This document shows positions 24,733 through 34,661 of a stretch of DNA of 64,000 nt, in pieces. The stretch is from Alistipes sp. GTDB taxonomy: Bacteria; Bacteroidota; Bacteroidia; Bacteroidales; Rikenellaceae. The stretch is taken from assembly GCA_020026375.1 (NCBI GenBank), contig JAHHQN010000006.1, forward strand, positions 26,871-90,870, given 5' to 3'. The translations under genes and the position numbers were made by a program. Positions within the stretch are counted from its first letter, which is position 1. Each line of letters begins with the position of its first letter. The notes beneath the pieces were generated by a model, which ran no database searches, was not told the origin of the DNA, and was given only the letters and a program-made list of their open reading frames with translations.

Positions 24733-27003
24733 ATGATAAAACAACTTTTAAACATGCGCTCTTGGGCGTTCGGCATGTTCGCGGCATTCGCACTGTCGAC
24801 CTCCTGCTCCGACGATGACGACATCGCCACAGGACCGCAGGAACCCGATGTCACTTTCAAGGACCTCATCGAGTATGACAAAACGCCGGCCGTCAAGATC
24901 AAATCGGCCATCTATGAGATAGATGCACAGCAGCACTACACCTTCTATCTGTCGCCCAGCGAGGGCATCACCGATGTCGAGGGTATGAAGGCTGCCAACG
25001 ACTATCTGGCCGTGATGGTGGCACAGCCCAAAGGTACGGTCAACACCGACAAGGATATCTTCGAACTGTCGTACAAGGACATCAAGGTAACGAAGAACAC
25101 ACTGACCGATATCGCAGCCATCGCCCTCTCGGTCGACCTGGTGACCGAAAGCCGTCTGAACTTCCGCGTCAATCTGGAGATGAAGTCGGGCAAGAAGCTC
25201 TTCTCACGCTATGAGAACACCTGTGTGGAAGCACAGGTTGAGCTCAACAACCAGTTCAACATCAACCGCGAGGTGAAGGAGATCAAATCGGCCATCTACT
25301 CGATTGTGAACAATCAGTATGTGTTTTTTCTCTCGCCCACGGCAGGCATCACCGACTACCCCGCCATGCAGAAGGCCAACGACTATGTGCAGATTGCTGT
25401 CGGAGAGCCCAACGGATATGTCAACACCCACACCGACTTCTTCGAGGTGAACTACACCGACAAAATCAGCGTGAGTAATACCAACCGTGACGATGTACGC
25501 ATCATGAGCCTGAAGGCCCTCGTCGAGGAGCAGAAGGCCACTCTCGCACTCGAACTGGAGACCAAGTCGGGCAACCGCATGACACTGGCCTACAACGGCG
25601 ACATCATCCGCGAGTACATCATGCTCGAGAACCAGTACGCCTTCAACAAGGAGGTACACGAAGTAGGTTCGGTGGTAGAATGGAAGAATGCATCGACAGG
25701 CTTCAACCACTACTATATCTATGGTGCGAAAGGCATCACCTCACCCTCGGAGAGCGAAAAGGGTGTCGAAATCAAGATCGCCAACACCCTCGAGGGTGAA
25801 ATCGACCTTGCGACAGCCGATCCCAAGGAAGTGGAGGTTCGCTACGGTGACTTCGTGACCGGACAGGGCATGAGCGGTACGCTGGAAGTGAAGTACAAGA
25901 CCGACAAGTTCGGCAAGGTGACCGGCCTTATCGTCAAACTGGAGGCCAACATGGGCGACAACCAGGTACGCGCTGGCTATGAGGGTGCATTCACCACAGG
26001 CTTCGCCAGCGGCAACTACATCAAGGTGACCGACAAGCAGTCGGCACAGGGCTCCATCGTCAAGGCATTCCGTCAGGAGCCTTACAACGCAGGCCATGTG
26101 ATGGCATTCGGCGACGCACAGAGCGTCAACACCCCCGAAGACCTGACAAAGGGCAACTACACCGTGAAATTCTCCGTGGTTCCCAACCAGTTCGGTGCGG
26201 TCATCAATGTAGCCGAGCAGAAGAACGACTTCTCGTTCGAGATGTACGACTACAAGACCTACAAGACCTACTTCACCGAGGACGTGGTCAGCGGTACCAT
26301 CGAGACCAAGGCCAACGACTTCGACGCCAAGATGGGCTACATCAAGCTGAACCTCACTCTCAAGGGCGATATCAAGGTGGAGGCCGAATACTACGGCGAA
26401 CTGACCGGCGTGAAGTCCTTCCCCGAGCTCAAGCCCGTGAAGCCCTTTGCACCGAGCATCGTCGTCACCGACGAGAAGGGCCAGAAGGAGCTGTACAACA
26501 GCACAGTGACCCGAATGGAGGTACGCCGCGACTTGTCGAACAGGTGGCACGGCTCGACCGCACACCCCATCTACGTGTTCTACTTTGTCAACGAGCATAC
26601 TCACGACATTGACGACAGCTACGACATGACCCCCGTTCTGACACTGCCTGTGTCTGCAATCGAAGAGGGTAAAGAGTTCGACCTGACCAAGGCTGGTTTC
26701 CACTGGGAGTTCAAGTACGCCAGCGACCTGCTCTCACGCGGAGGTATGGGTTATTCCGACTCCTACACCGAATACGGCATGACCACACTGATGTGTCCCG
26801 ACATGGTGAAGGCGAAAGCCGTACGCAACGCCGACAAGACCTGGGAAGTGGAATTCACCCTGCAGGACTTCGGTGCGTTCAACCAGTGGGCTCCCGATGA
26901 GAAATCTGGTACGAAGAACATCATCACCATCAAGTGGAAGGGTGCAGCCACCAAGTACTCGGGTTACAAAACGAACGACCTCACTGACGAAGACTACAAA
27001 TAG
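24733..27003 (+). CDS. Surface lipoprotein with tandem repeats, unknown function
   Basis: This 756-residue protein has lipobox LSTSC followed by SDDDD, predicting surface exposure. Three tandem units of about 100 residues are visible. The first starts KSAIYEIDAQQHYTFYLSP (about residue 55), the second KSAIYSIVNNQYVFFLSP (about 180), and a diverged third GSVVEW with HYYIYGAKGITSP (about 315). Each continues with NDY-type and NTD-type turns and an LSYKD/VNYTD strand. The first gene of the locus carries the same module once. The C-terminal half is beta-rich, with no catalytic motif. Function is unknown; a ligand-binding role beside SusC/SusD is the natural guess. Confidence 0.8.
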   Translation: MIKQLLNMRSWAFGMFAAFALSTSCSDDDDIATGPQEPDVTFKDLIEYDKTPAVKIKSAIYEIDAQQHYTFYLSPSEGITDVEGMKAANDYLAVMVAQPKGTVNTDKDIFELSYKDIKVTKNTLTDIAAIALSVDLVTESRLNFRVNLEMKSGKKLFSRYENTCVEAQVELNNQFNINREVKEIKSAIYSIVNNQYVFFLSPTAGITDYPAMQKANDYVQIAVGEPNGYVNTHTDFFEVNYTDKISVSNTNRDDVRIMSLKALVEEQKATLALELETKSGNRMTLAYNGDIIREYIMLENQYAFNKEVHEVGSVVEWKNASTGFNHYYIYGAKGITSPSESEKGVEIKIANTLEGEIDLATADPKEVEVRYGDFVTGQGMSGTLEVKYKTDKFGKVTGLIVKLEANMGDNQVRAGYEGAFTTGFASGNYIKVTDKQSAQGSIVKAFRQEPYNAGHVMAFGDAQSVNTPEDLTKGNYTVKFSVVPNQFGAVINVAEQKNDFSFEMYDYKTYKTYFTEDVVSGTIETKANDFDAKMGYIKLNLTLKGDIKVEAEYYGELTGVKSFPELKPVKPFAPSIVVTDEKGQKELYNSTVTRMEVRRDLSNRWHGSTAHPIYVFYFVNEHTHDIDDSYDMTPVLTLPVSAIEEGKEFDLTKAGFHWEFKYASDLLSRGGMGYSDSYTEYGMTTLMCPDMVKAKAVRNADKTWEVEFTLQDFGAFNQWAPDEKSGTKNIITIKWKGAATKYSGYKTNDLTDEDYK

Positions 27004-27028
27004 TCCGACTCTCCAAGTGTGATTTTTC

Positions 27029-27078
27029 AGAGTCCGCCTTTTCCGGGGCAGACGCACTGCCCCGGAAAAGCGACTCTT
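27029..27078 (+). other. Very stable intercistronic hairpin before susC-like gene
   Basis: CTTTTCCGGGGCAG (27038-27051) pairs perfectly with CTGCCCCGGAAAAG (27057-27070). The outer AGAGTC/GACTCT pairs extend the stem. No T run follows, so an RNA-stability or processing element is more likely than a terminator. Confidence 0.55.
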
Positions 27079-27138
27079 AAAAATAGAACAGACAAGCACT
27101 AAACAACTTAATTATTAACAAACGTAAAAGTCGCATTC

Positions 27139-30100
27139 ATGACAAAAAAACTTTTACTATCACTGATGGCTGTGCTGACTCTGAGCCTCAATGTACTTGC
27201 TCAGGTACATGAAGTGAAGGGTACAGTCAAAGACCAGGCCGGTGAGGCCATCATCGGTGCAACGGTTGTGATTGAAGGCACAACAGTAGGAACCTCGACG
27301 AATATCGACGGAGGTTACGTCCTCTCGGCAGTCAATCCCAAGGACATACTGTCCATCTCCTATATGGGTTACCAGACCCAGAAAATCGAAGTCGGCAACA
27401 AGACCGTCATCGACGTGGTTCTCGTGGAAGATACCCAGAAAATCGAAGATGTCATCGTCGTAGCGTTCGGTACGGCCAAGAAAGAGGCCTTCACCGGTTC
27501 GGCTACCGTCATCAAGTCGGACGACATCGCCAAGACCCAGCAGTCCAACGTGGCACAGTCGCTGGCCGGTAAGGTAGCCGGTGTGCAGCTGTCGAACACC
27601 TCGGGACAGCCCGGTCAGAGCCCTACGATCCGTATCCGTGGTTTCAGCTCGCTCAACGCAGGTAACGACCCCCTCTGGATTGTCGACGGAATGCCCTACT
27701 CGGGTGACCTGAACAACCTCAACCCCAGCGATATCGAGTCGATGACCGTGTTGAAGGACGCCGCTTCGAACTCACTCTACGGTGCGCGTGGTGCCAACGG
27801 TGTGGTAATGATCACCACCAAGAAGGCCAAGACCCAGGAGGCTCATGTGTCCATCGACGCCAAGTGGGGTGTCAACGCCCGTGCCGTGAAGGACTACGAG
27901 TACATCACCAACCCCGCACAGTTCTACGAGACCCACTATCAGGCCCTGAAGAACTACTACCTCAATTCGGGTATGAGCGCAGGTGCCGCCCACATGCGCG
28001 CCAACTCGGCCCTGGTGGGCGATGCCGGTGAAGGCGGTCTGGGCTACATGGTCTACACCGTTCCCCAGAACCAGGAGTTCATCGGTACCAACGGCAAGGT
28101 GAACCCCAACGCAACACTCGGCCGCAAGGTCGTATATGAGGGTCAGGAGTACTACCTCCGTCCCGATGACTGGACCGACGCCGCCTTCCGCTCGTCGCTC
28201 CGTCAGGAATACAACGCCTCGATTTCGGGTCAGACCGGCAACGCGTCCATCTACGCTTCGTTCGGTTACCTCAACAACGAGGGTATCGCCTACAACTCCG
28301 ACATGGACCGTTACACCGCCCGTTTCAGAGTAGACTACCAGGCCAAGAAGTGGCTCAAGTTCGGTGCCAACGCCAACTACACCAACTTCCAGTACAACCA
28401 GATTGACGACAGCGGTGCCAGCAACTCTTCGGGCAACGTATTCGCCTACACCTCCACCATGGGTCCCATCTATCCGCTCTATATCCGCGACGGTCAGGGC
28501 CATGTGATGTACAACGACAAGGGCATCAAGCTCTACGACTACGGTAACGGTGCCAATGCCGGTATGGTCCGCTCGCTCTTCCCCAACGGCAACGCATTGT
28601 CGGATTCGCGTCTGAACAAGCAGCTCTCCGAGGGTAACGCATTCAACGGTACGGGCTACATCGACATCACTTTCCTCAAGGACTTCAAGTTCACGTTCAA
28701 CGCCGGTACTTCGCTCGACGAAACCCGTTCGACCAGCTACACCAACCCCTACTTCGGCCAGTTCGCCAGTGAGAAGGGTATGGTATCGAAAGGCCACCAG
28801 CGCAACTTCGACCTCAACCTGCAGCAGATTCTCAACTACACCAAGCAGATTGGCGACCACAACATCAATGTAATGGTCGGTCACGAGTCCTACAAGCAGA
28901 AGGTATATGTTCTGTCGGCTGCCAAGAGCAACATGCTCACTCCCGAAAACGACGAGTTGTCGGGTGCCATCATCGACAAGCAGGCTGCCAACTCCTCGCG
29001 TTCGGAGTACAACAACGAAGGTTACTTCGCACGTGTGATGTATGACTACGCCAGCCGTTACTTCCTCTCGGCTTCGTATCGTCGCGACGCTTCGTCACGA
29101 TTCCACCCCGACCACCGCTGGGGTAACTTCTGGTCACTGGGCGGTGCGTGGATCATCACCCGCGAGTCGTTCATGGAGAACTCGCGCGACTGGCTCGACA
29201 ACCTCAAGCTGAAGGCTTCTATCGGTTCGCAGGGTAACGACAACATCGGTGACTTCCGCTACACCAACACCTACCTGATCGAGAACGCCAACGGCAATGT
29301 ATCGACCATCTTCAACGGCAAGGGTGCCAAGGACATCACCTGGGAGACCAACTCCAACTTCAATGCAGGTCTGGAGTTCAGCTTCCTCCACGGTGCCATC
29401 TCGGGTGGCGCGGAGTACTTCCTGCGCAGAACCACCGACATGCTGCTGGCCTTCCCCACTCCCCCGTCACTGGGTTACTCGTCGTACTACGCCAATGTGG
29501 GTGACATGCGCAACAGCGGTATCGAGGTAGAGTTGAACTTCATGCCCGTCAACCGTGAGCATGTGCAGTGGAACATCAACCTCAACATGACCCACCTGCG
29601 CAACAAAATCACCTCGCTGCCTCCCGAGCGTCGTACCAAGGAGGTCGAGGGTTACTTCGGTTACGTATCGGGCAGCACCTTCTTCGGTGAGGACCTGCCG
29701 ATGTATACCTTCTACATGAAGAAGTACGCCGGTGTGTCGACCGAGGGTAAGTCGCTCTGGTACATGGACCAGAAGGACGAGGACGGTAACATCACCCGTG
29801 TGACCACCGACGAATACTCGAAGGCTTCGGAGTACCTCTGCGGCGACCCCATTCCCGATGTATACGGCGGTTTCGGCACCAGCGTCAACTTCTACGGTTT
29901 CGACTTCAGCATCGACTTCACCTACCAGATCGGCGGCAAGGCCTACGATTCGGGTTACTCGTCGGCCATGTACTCGCCCGCCAACAAGACCACAGGTATG
30001 AACTGGCACCGCGATATCCTCAACGCATGGTCGCCCGAGAACCCCAACTCGAACATTCCGCGTCTGCAGTATGAGGACAAGGACCAGAACGGCATGTCGG

Positions 30101-30345
30101 ACCGATTCCTCATGGACGCTTCGTACCTCAACCTGCAGAACATCAACTTCGGTTACACACTGCCCTCGAAACTGACCAAGAAGATGGGTATCGACAAGGT
30201 GCGTGTATATCTGTCGTGCGAGAATGTTTACTACTGGTCAAAGCGCAAGGGATTCGACCCCCGTTACTCTTACTCGGGTGCCACCAGCCAGGCCACTTAC
30301 TCTCCCGTGAGAACCATCTCGGGCGGTGTGAACATTCAATTCTAA
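27139..30345 (+). CDS. SusC/RagA-family TonB-linked outer-membrane transporter
   Basis: This 1068-residue protein has a signal peptide ending near residue 21 (LNVLAQ) and a CarboxypepD_reg-like domain (about 25-105, GEAIIGATVVIEGTTVGT). A TonB-box-like EDVIVVAFGT comes next, then the plug with VAGVQLSNTSGQPGQSPTIRIRG-type residues and the SusC signature around DPLWIVDGMP and LKDAASNSLYGARGANGV. The barrel ends in FNIQF-like aromatic residues (GGVNIQF). SusC proteins form the TonB-driven pore that takes up oligomers held by the SusD lid; the SusD gene follows 32 bases later. With a subtilisin-like lipoprotein in the same locus, peptides are as likely a cargo as glycans. Strong codon bias suggests high expression. 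Confidence 0.96.
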   Translation: MTKKLLLSLMAVLTLSLNVLAQVHEVKGTVKDQAGEAIIGATVVIEGTTVGTSTNIDGGYVLSAVNPKDILSISYMGYQTQKIEVGNKTVIDVVLVEDTQKIEDVIVVAFGTAKKEAFTGSATVIKSDDIAKTQQSNVAQSLAGKVAGVQLSNTSGQPGQSPTIRIRGFSSLNAGNDPLWIVDGMPYSGDLNNLNPSDIESMTVLKDAASNSLYGARGANGVVMITTKKAKTQEAHVSIDAKWGVNARAVKDYEYITNPAQFYETHYQALKNYYLNSGMSAGAAHMRANSALVGDAGEGGLGYMVYTVPQNQEFIGTNGKVNPNATLGRKVVYEGQEYYLRPDDWTDAAFRSSLRQEYNASISGQTGNASIYASFGYLNNEGIAYNSDMDRYTARFRVDYQAKKWLKFGANANYTNFQYNQIDDSGASNSSGNVFAYTSTMGPIYPLYIRDGQGHVMYNDKGIKLYDYGNGANAGMVRSLFPNGNALSDSRLNKQLSEGNAFNGTGYIDITFLKDFKFTFNAGTSLDETRSTSYTNPYFGQFASEKGMVSKGHQRNFDLNLQQILNYTKQIGDHNINVMVGHESYKQKVYVLSAAKSNMLTPENDELSGAIIDKQAANSSRSEYNNEGYFARVMYDYASRYFLSASYRRDASSRFHPDHRWGNFWSLGGAWIITRESFMENSRDWLDNLKLKASIGSQGNDNIGDFRYTNTYLIENANGNVSTIFNGKGAKDITWETNSNFNAGLEFSFLHGAISGGAEYFLRRTTDMLLAFPTPPSLGYSSYYANVGDMRNSGIEVELNFMPVNREHVQWNINLNMTHLRNKITSLPPERRTKEVEGYFGYVSGSTFFGEDLPMYTFYMKKYAGVSTEGKSLWYMDQKDEDGNITRVTTDEYSKASEYLCGDPIPDVYGGFGTSVNFYGFDFSIDFTYQIGGKAYDSGYSSAMYSPANKTTGMNWHRDILNAWSPENPNSNIPRLQYEDKDQNGMSDRFLMDASYLNLQNINFGYTLPSKLTKKMGIDKVRVYLSCENVYYWSKRKGFDPRYSYSGATSQATYSPVRTISGGVNIQF

Positions 30346-30377
30346 ATGTAGAGAATCAGACCTTGAAATTGTAAAAT

Positions 30378-32027
30378 ATGAAAAAAGTTAAAAACATAAC
30401 ATTCGCGGCTATCTCGGCAGCCATGCTCTTCACGGGTTGTATCAAAGAGGCTGACCCCTATTCGGTAGCCACAGAAGAGCAGGTGACCCTCGAGACCCTG
30501 ATTCAGGGTATCCCCGCATCGCTCGTACAGGCCGGCTCGACCGGCTACGGCAGTCAGGGTGCCGCTTGGGACTTCGCACTTCCGGCCATTCACCTGGCCA
30601 CCGAATCGATGAGCGGCGACCTGGTGGTCAGCGGTAACGTAGGTTACGACTGGTTCTCGCAGTGGGGAACCAACGACGCTCTGGGTGCCGACTACGCAGT
30701 GGGTGCGCTCACCTGGGACAACTACTACTCGTGGATCATGGCGGCCAACAACGTCATCAAGCACATCGGCGACACCGATGTCAACTCGCTCCCGGCAAAG
30801 GAGAAATCCTTCTTGGGTTTCGCCTACACCTACCGCGCCATGTTCTACCTCGACCTGGTAAGACTCTATGAGTTCAAGGAGAACAAATATACCTCGGCTC
30901 CCGACGTGTTGGGTCTGGGTGTACCCATCGTACTCCCCGAGACCACCGAAGTGATGGCCAAGAACAACCCTCGCGCCAAGGTGGAGGACATCTACAACAA
31001 GGTTATCTTCCCCGACCTCGAGAAAGCGGCTGACCTGCTCGCAAGCTACACGCCCGACAACAAGTACGCCCTCAGCAGTGCGGTAGTCTACGGTCTGCAG
31101 GCACGCGCATGGCTGGAGAGAGCCACAGTGACCGACAGCGCCGAGGAGTATGCCAAGGCAGCCGAATGCGCACGCCAGGCCATCACCGCCAGCGGTTGCA
31201 CCCCGCTGACCCAGGCCGAGTGGGAGGATCCCGCCAACGGTTTCAACAACGCCAATGCCAACAACTCGTGGATCTGGGGTCTGGCCCTGCCCAGCGAGAG
31301 CACCTCGAACCTGTTGTGCTTCACCGCACACATGAGTACCGAGAACGCATGGTCGGCCTACGGTAACGACGCCTGCCGCGCCATCAACCGCAACCTCTTC
31401 AACAGTATTCAGAACAACGACTTCAGAAAGCACTCGTGGCTCGACCCCGAGCGCAAGAATCCCGAGGCACAGTCCTACTCCTACAAGAGCTGCCGTCCCG
31501 AGGGTATGGTCTATCTGAACAAGCTGCCCGACTACGCCAACATCAAGTTCCGTCCTGCACAGGGCAACTTCAACGAGTCGAAGGTGGGCGGTGCAGCCGA
31601 CCACCCCATGATGCGTGTCGAGGAGATGTACTTCATCGAGGCCGAGGCAAAGGCTCATGCCAACCTCTCGGAAGGTGTACGCCTGCTCAACGAGTTCATG
31701 AACAACTACCGTATGATCGACGGCGGCAAGTATGACTGCTCGAACATGGCCACCACCATCGAGACCTTCACCAACGAGCTGATTCTCCAGAAGCGTATCG
31801 AGTTCTGGGGCGAGGGTATCATCATGTTCGACCTCAAGCGTCTCAACGTGTCGACCAAGCGCGGTTATGTGGGTACCAACGCAGCCGGTTCCTACCGTCT
31901 GAACGCCGATGGACGCGCTCCCTACTGGAACTTCGTCATCACCAACGGCGAGGCCCAGAACAACCCCATCATCGACACTCAGAACAACCCCGACCCCTCG
32001 CAGAGCATCAAGCCCTGGAACGGTTGA
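30378..32027 (+). CDS. SusD/RagB-family nutrient-binding lipoprotein
   Basis: This 549-residue outer-membrane lid protein has lipobox LFTGC near residue 21. SusD-type landmarks are the N-terminal helical region with WAYDWF-like segments, TPR-like pairs near LGFAYTYRAMFYLDLVRLYEF (about 137-157), KVEDIYNKVIFPDLEKA (about 200-216) and the C-terminal RIEFWGEGIIMFDLKRL (about 475-491). SusD proteins hinge over the SusC pore and bind the incoming ligand. It follows the susC-like gene by 32 bases. The ligand cannot be read from the sequence. Confidence 0.95.
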   Translation: MKKVKNITFAAISAAMLFTGCIKEADPYSVATEEQVTLETLIQGIPASLVQAGSTGYGSQGAAWDFALPAIHLATESMSGDLVVSGNVGYDWFSQWGTNDALGADYAVGALTWDNYYSWIMAANNVIKHIGDTDVNSLPAKEKSFLGFAYTYRAMFYLDLVRLYEFKENKYTSAPDVLGLGVPIVLPETTEVMAKNNPRAKVEDIYNKVIFPDLEKAADLLASYTPDNKYALSSAVVYGLQARAWLERATVTDSAEEYAKAAECARQAITASGCTPLTQAEWEDPANGFNNANANNSWIWGLALPSESTSNLLCFTAHMSTENAWSAYGNDACRAINRNLFNSIQNNDFRKHSWLDPERKNPEAQSYSYKSCRPEGMVYLNKLPDYANIKFRPAQGNFNESKVGGAADHPMMRVEEMYFIEAEAKAHANLSEGVRLLNEFMNNYRMIDGGKYDCSNMATTIETFTNELILQKRIEFWGEGIIMFDLKRLNVSTKRGYVGTNAAGSYRLNADGRAPYWNFVITNGEAQNNPIIDTQNNPDPSQSIKPWNG

Positions 32028-32073
32028 TAACATCTCCTGACAATCGATTTATAAAACTATAAAAGAAAGAATC

Positions 32074-34578
32074 GTGAAGACATTAAAAAACATATTACCG
32101 TTGCTGCTGGCATTCTTTGCCTTCGCAGGCTGCTCGGACGACCTGACCTACACCAAGGGTGAACAGGAGAACTCCGACTGCTACGGTGTCTACTTCCCCA
32201 AGAAGCAGACCACCAAGACCAATCTGGAGTTCGAACCCGGCTCCACTACTTCGGTCACCTACACGGTCAAGCGTCGCAACGTTGTCGACCCCATCACCGT
32301 ACCTCTGGTAGTGACTGCCAACGAGGAGAACATCTTTGCTGTCGAGCCGCTGACCTTCGAGGCCGGTGAGGAGCAGAGTGCTCTGACGGTCAACTTTCCC
32401 AACGCACAGATGGGCAAGACCTACACCTGCAACATCACCGTCGAGGATCCCCTCTACGCTTCGGTCTACGGCAAGGACAACACCAACCTCTCGCTGTCGC
32501 TGGTTCTGGCCAAGTGGGAGAAGGTAACCAACGGCGAGGCCACCACAGGTCTCTACCGCGACGATATCCTCGGTAACTTCTACTCTCTGGCCAGCGAGGG
32601 CTTCAACCCCACTCCCGAGGTAAAGGTGGAGATTTTCGAGCGTTCGGACAAGAAGGGTTACTACCGTATGAAGGCCTACACCCAGGAGTTCATCACCGCA
32701 TTTGCGGGCGGCCCCGTACAGGTGGAGTGCAAGGACGCATGGACCTATGTCGATGCCACCGACCCCAACAAGGTATTCTTCCCCTATCAGGGTACCGGTC
32801 TGACACTCGTAGCCAACAGCGGTGAAACCTACTTTGCATCGTCGGTTCCCGAGAACTTCTCGCTCGACGCTTCGGCCGGACAGTACGGTACTCTCAAGGA
32901 CGGCATCATCACCTTCCCGGCACAGAGCATCGTGGTCGAGTGGCCCAACAGCCCCGACGCAGGCAAGTTCTACTACGCCAACAGCAACGGCATGCAGCGT
33001 ATCCTCATGCCCGGTGCAAAGGTCTACGACTACTCGGTACGCCTCTCGAAGGGCGAACCCAAGGACGGAGCCGTTGAAATCGAGGCACAGATGGGTGAGC
33101 ATGCAGCCAAGTTGCGCTACGCCTTCTTCTTCGGCAAGCTCTCGGAGGGCGAGGCCATGATGAAGGCTCAGGATCTGGACGCTGGCAAGCTGCCGGCCGA
33201 CAAGATCAACGAGATTACGGCCAGCGGTACCATCACCGCCAGCAACCTCGCCGAGGGAACCGGTGTCTACACCCTGGTGGGTTGTATCTACGACGCCAAG
33301 AACACCCTGCGCGGCTTCACCAACATCTCGTTCGGCTACATTGCCAAGGGCGAGGAGTACCCCGTGGTACTGAACCTGGGTCTGGAGGCCACCAACGAGT
33401 TTGCAGGCATGGGCATCACCACCGACAACTCGGCCAAGCTCTACGCCTTCGGTGAGAACATCGAGTCGATCAAGTACGGTCTGTTCGTATCGAAGAAGAT
33501 TGCCGGTGCCGACCTGACCGCCACCCTGCAGAAGAGCGGCGCGGACTTCACCGCCGAGCAGCTCAAGGAGGTCAACGACGGCCACTTCAGCCAGATGCTG
33601 ACCAACCTCAACGGTGACACGGAGTACACCTTCGCGGCACTGGCCTACAACGGTTTCGTAAGCAAGCTCTTCACAGCGACCATCAAGACCACCGGTAAGT
33701 ACAACCCCGGTCTGGAGTCGTCGTTCGCCTATGAGGACTTCCTGCCCGTCAACCAGCAGCCCACCAAGGAGCAGCTCATCGCCACCACATGGAACTACTA
33801 CGCCACCAACATCATGGACGAGAAGCCCATGCGCAAGAAGTTGGGTGTGGTGACCATCAGCGATACGGAAGACAACGCCGAGGACGACAAGGGTGCCGAC
33901 CTGCTGCTCATCAAGGGTCTGTCGGGCGTGACCTTCGACGAAGGCGGTGCCATTCCGGCAGCTTATGCCCCCTCGTCGAACATGCTCAGAAATTCGGGTA
34001 TGTTCGGAGCCATTTCGCCCCGTCTGTCGACTACTCCCATCGGTAAGATTGACGGTCAGGACGTTATCACCGGCTGCGTGGCAGAGGAGGATCCCGAGAA
34101 TGTATATGCGTTGAGCTATCCCTTCCTGGGTGGTGCCGTTGCCGACGGTTACATCTACTTCGTTCCCACTCCGGCCTACAAGGCTCAGGCCAACATGACC
34201 TTCCGCTACATGTTCACCGGTAGCAGCAACACCGTATTCTCGATGTTGACCGACATGTTGCTCGTCGATCCGGCCAAGGATATGGGCGGCATTCCCTCGG
34301 CAGTGTCGGAGCGTATGGCCAAGATGCACGAGAAGGTTCGCCAGATGACCACTCCCAAGAACTTTGTGGAGCTGCCTGCATTCGCCGTTTCGGGTGAGAC
34401 CTCTTTCGAGCAGACTCCCGAGAACCTCGCACAGGGCTTCATTCCCGCATCGGCTCCCCAGTTCAAGGTGAGCGGTGCCGATGTGGCGTTCACCCACAAG
34501 ACGGAGCTGCCTGCCGGCGGTTCGGCCGTGGAGTTCACCATGAAGAAGACCGACGCTGCACTGCTGGTGCGCAAATAG
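32074..34578 (+). CDS. Large surface lipoprotein downstream of SusCD, unknown ligand
   Basis: This 834-residue protein starts with GTG at 32074, directly followed by a lipoprotein signal (LLLAFFAFAGC, lipobox FAGC) and SDDL, a surface-export pattern. The N-terminal 110 residues resemble a Calx-beta-like or Ig-like strand domain (FEPGSTTSVTYTVKRR and FEAGEEQSALTVNFP). The middle and C-terminal parts are beta-rich, with fibronectin-like strand patterns near ITASGTITASNLAEGTGVYT and YTFAALAYNGFVSKLF. No enzyme motif is visible. By position it resembles the SusE/SusF-type accessory binding proteins of Sus-like loci, but sequence similarity to them is not evident. It is probably a surface substrate-binding protein for the locus. 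Confidence 0.8.
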   Translation: MKTLKNILPLLLAFFAFAGCSDDLTYTKGEQENSDCYGVYFPKKQTTKTNLEFEPGSTTSVTYTVKRRNVVDPITVPLVVTANEENIFAVEPLTFEAGEEQSALTVNFPNAQMGKTYTCNITVEDPLYASVYGKDNTNLSLSLVLAKWEKVTNGEATTGLYRDDILGNFYSLASEGFNPTPEVKVEIFERSDKKGYYRMKAYTQEFITAFAGGPVQVECKDAWTYVDATDPNKVFFPYQGTGLTLVANSGETYFASSVPENFSLDASAGQYGTLKDGIITFPAQSIVVEWPNSPDAGKFYYANSNGMQRILMPGAKVYDYSVRLSKGEPKDGAVEIEAQMGEHAAKLRYAFFFGKLSEGEAMMKAQDLDAGKLPADKINEITASGTITASNLAEGTGVYTLVGCIYDAKNTLRGFTNISFGYIAKGEEYPVVLNLGLEATNEFAGMGITTDNSAKLYAFGENIESIKYGLFVSKKIAGADLTATLQKSGADFTAEQLKEVNDGHFSQMLTNLNGDTEYTFAALAYNGFVSKLFTATIKTTGKYNPGLESSFAYEDFLPVNQQPTKEQLIATTWNYYATNIMDEKPMRKKLGVVTISDTEDNAEDDKGADLLLIKGLSGVTFDEGGAIPAAYAPSSNMLRNSGMFGAISPRLSTTPIGKIDGQDVITGCVAEEDPENVYALSYPFLGGAVADGYIYFVPTPAYKAQANMTFRYMFTGSSNTVFSMLTDMLLVDPAKDMGGIPSAVSERMAKMHEKVRQMTTPKNFVELPAFAVSGETSFEQTPENLAQGFIPASAPQFKVSGADVAFTHKTELPAGGSAVEFTMKKTDAALLVRK

Positions 34579-34661
34579 GAACATTCGGGGGAGGCCGAAC
34601 GGCCCGTCTGTGAGACCTCCCCTTATCTACTTAACGCAGAATAATTAAAACAGCATATAAT

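Noticed and set aside
30342..34584. Long antisense frames (563 and 829 codons) under the SusD and large lipoprotein genes
   Set aside because: Same shadow effect from biased codons; no start context, no domains, and they lie fully under strong genes.
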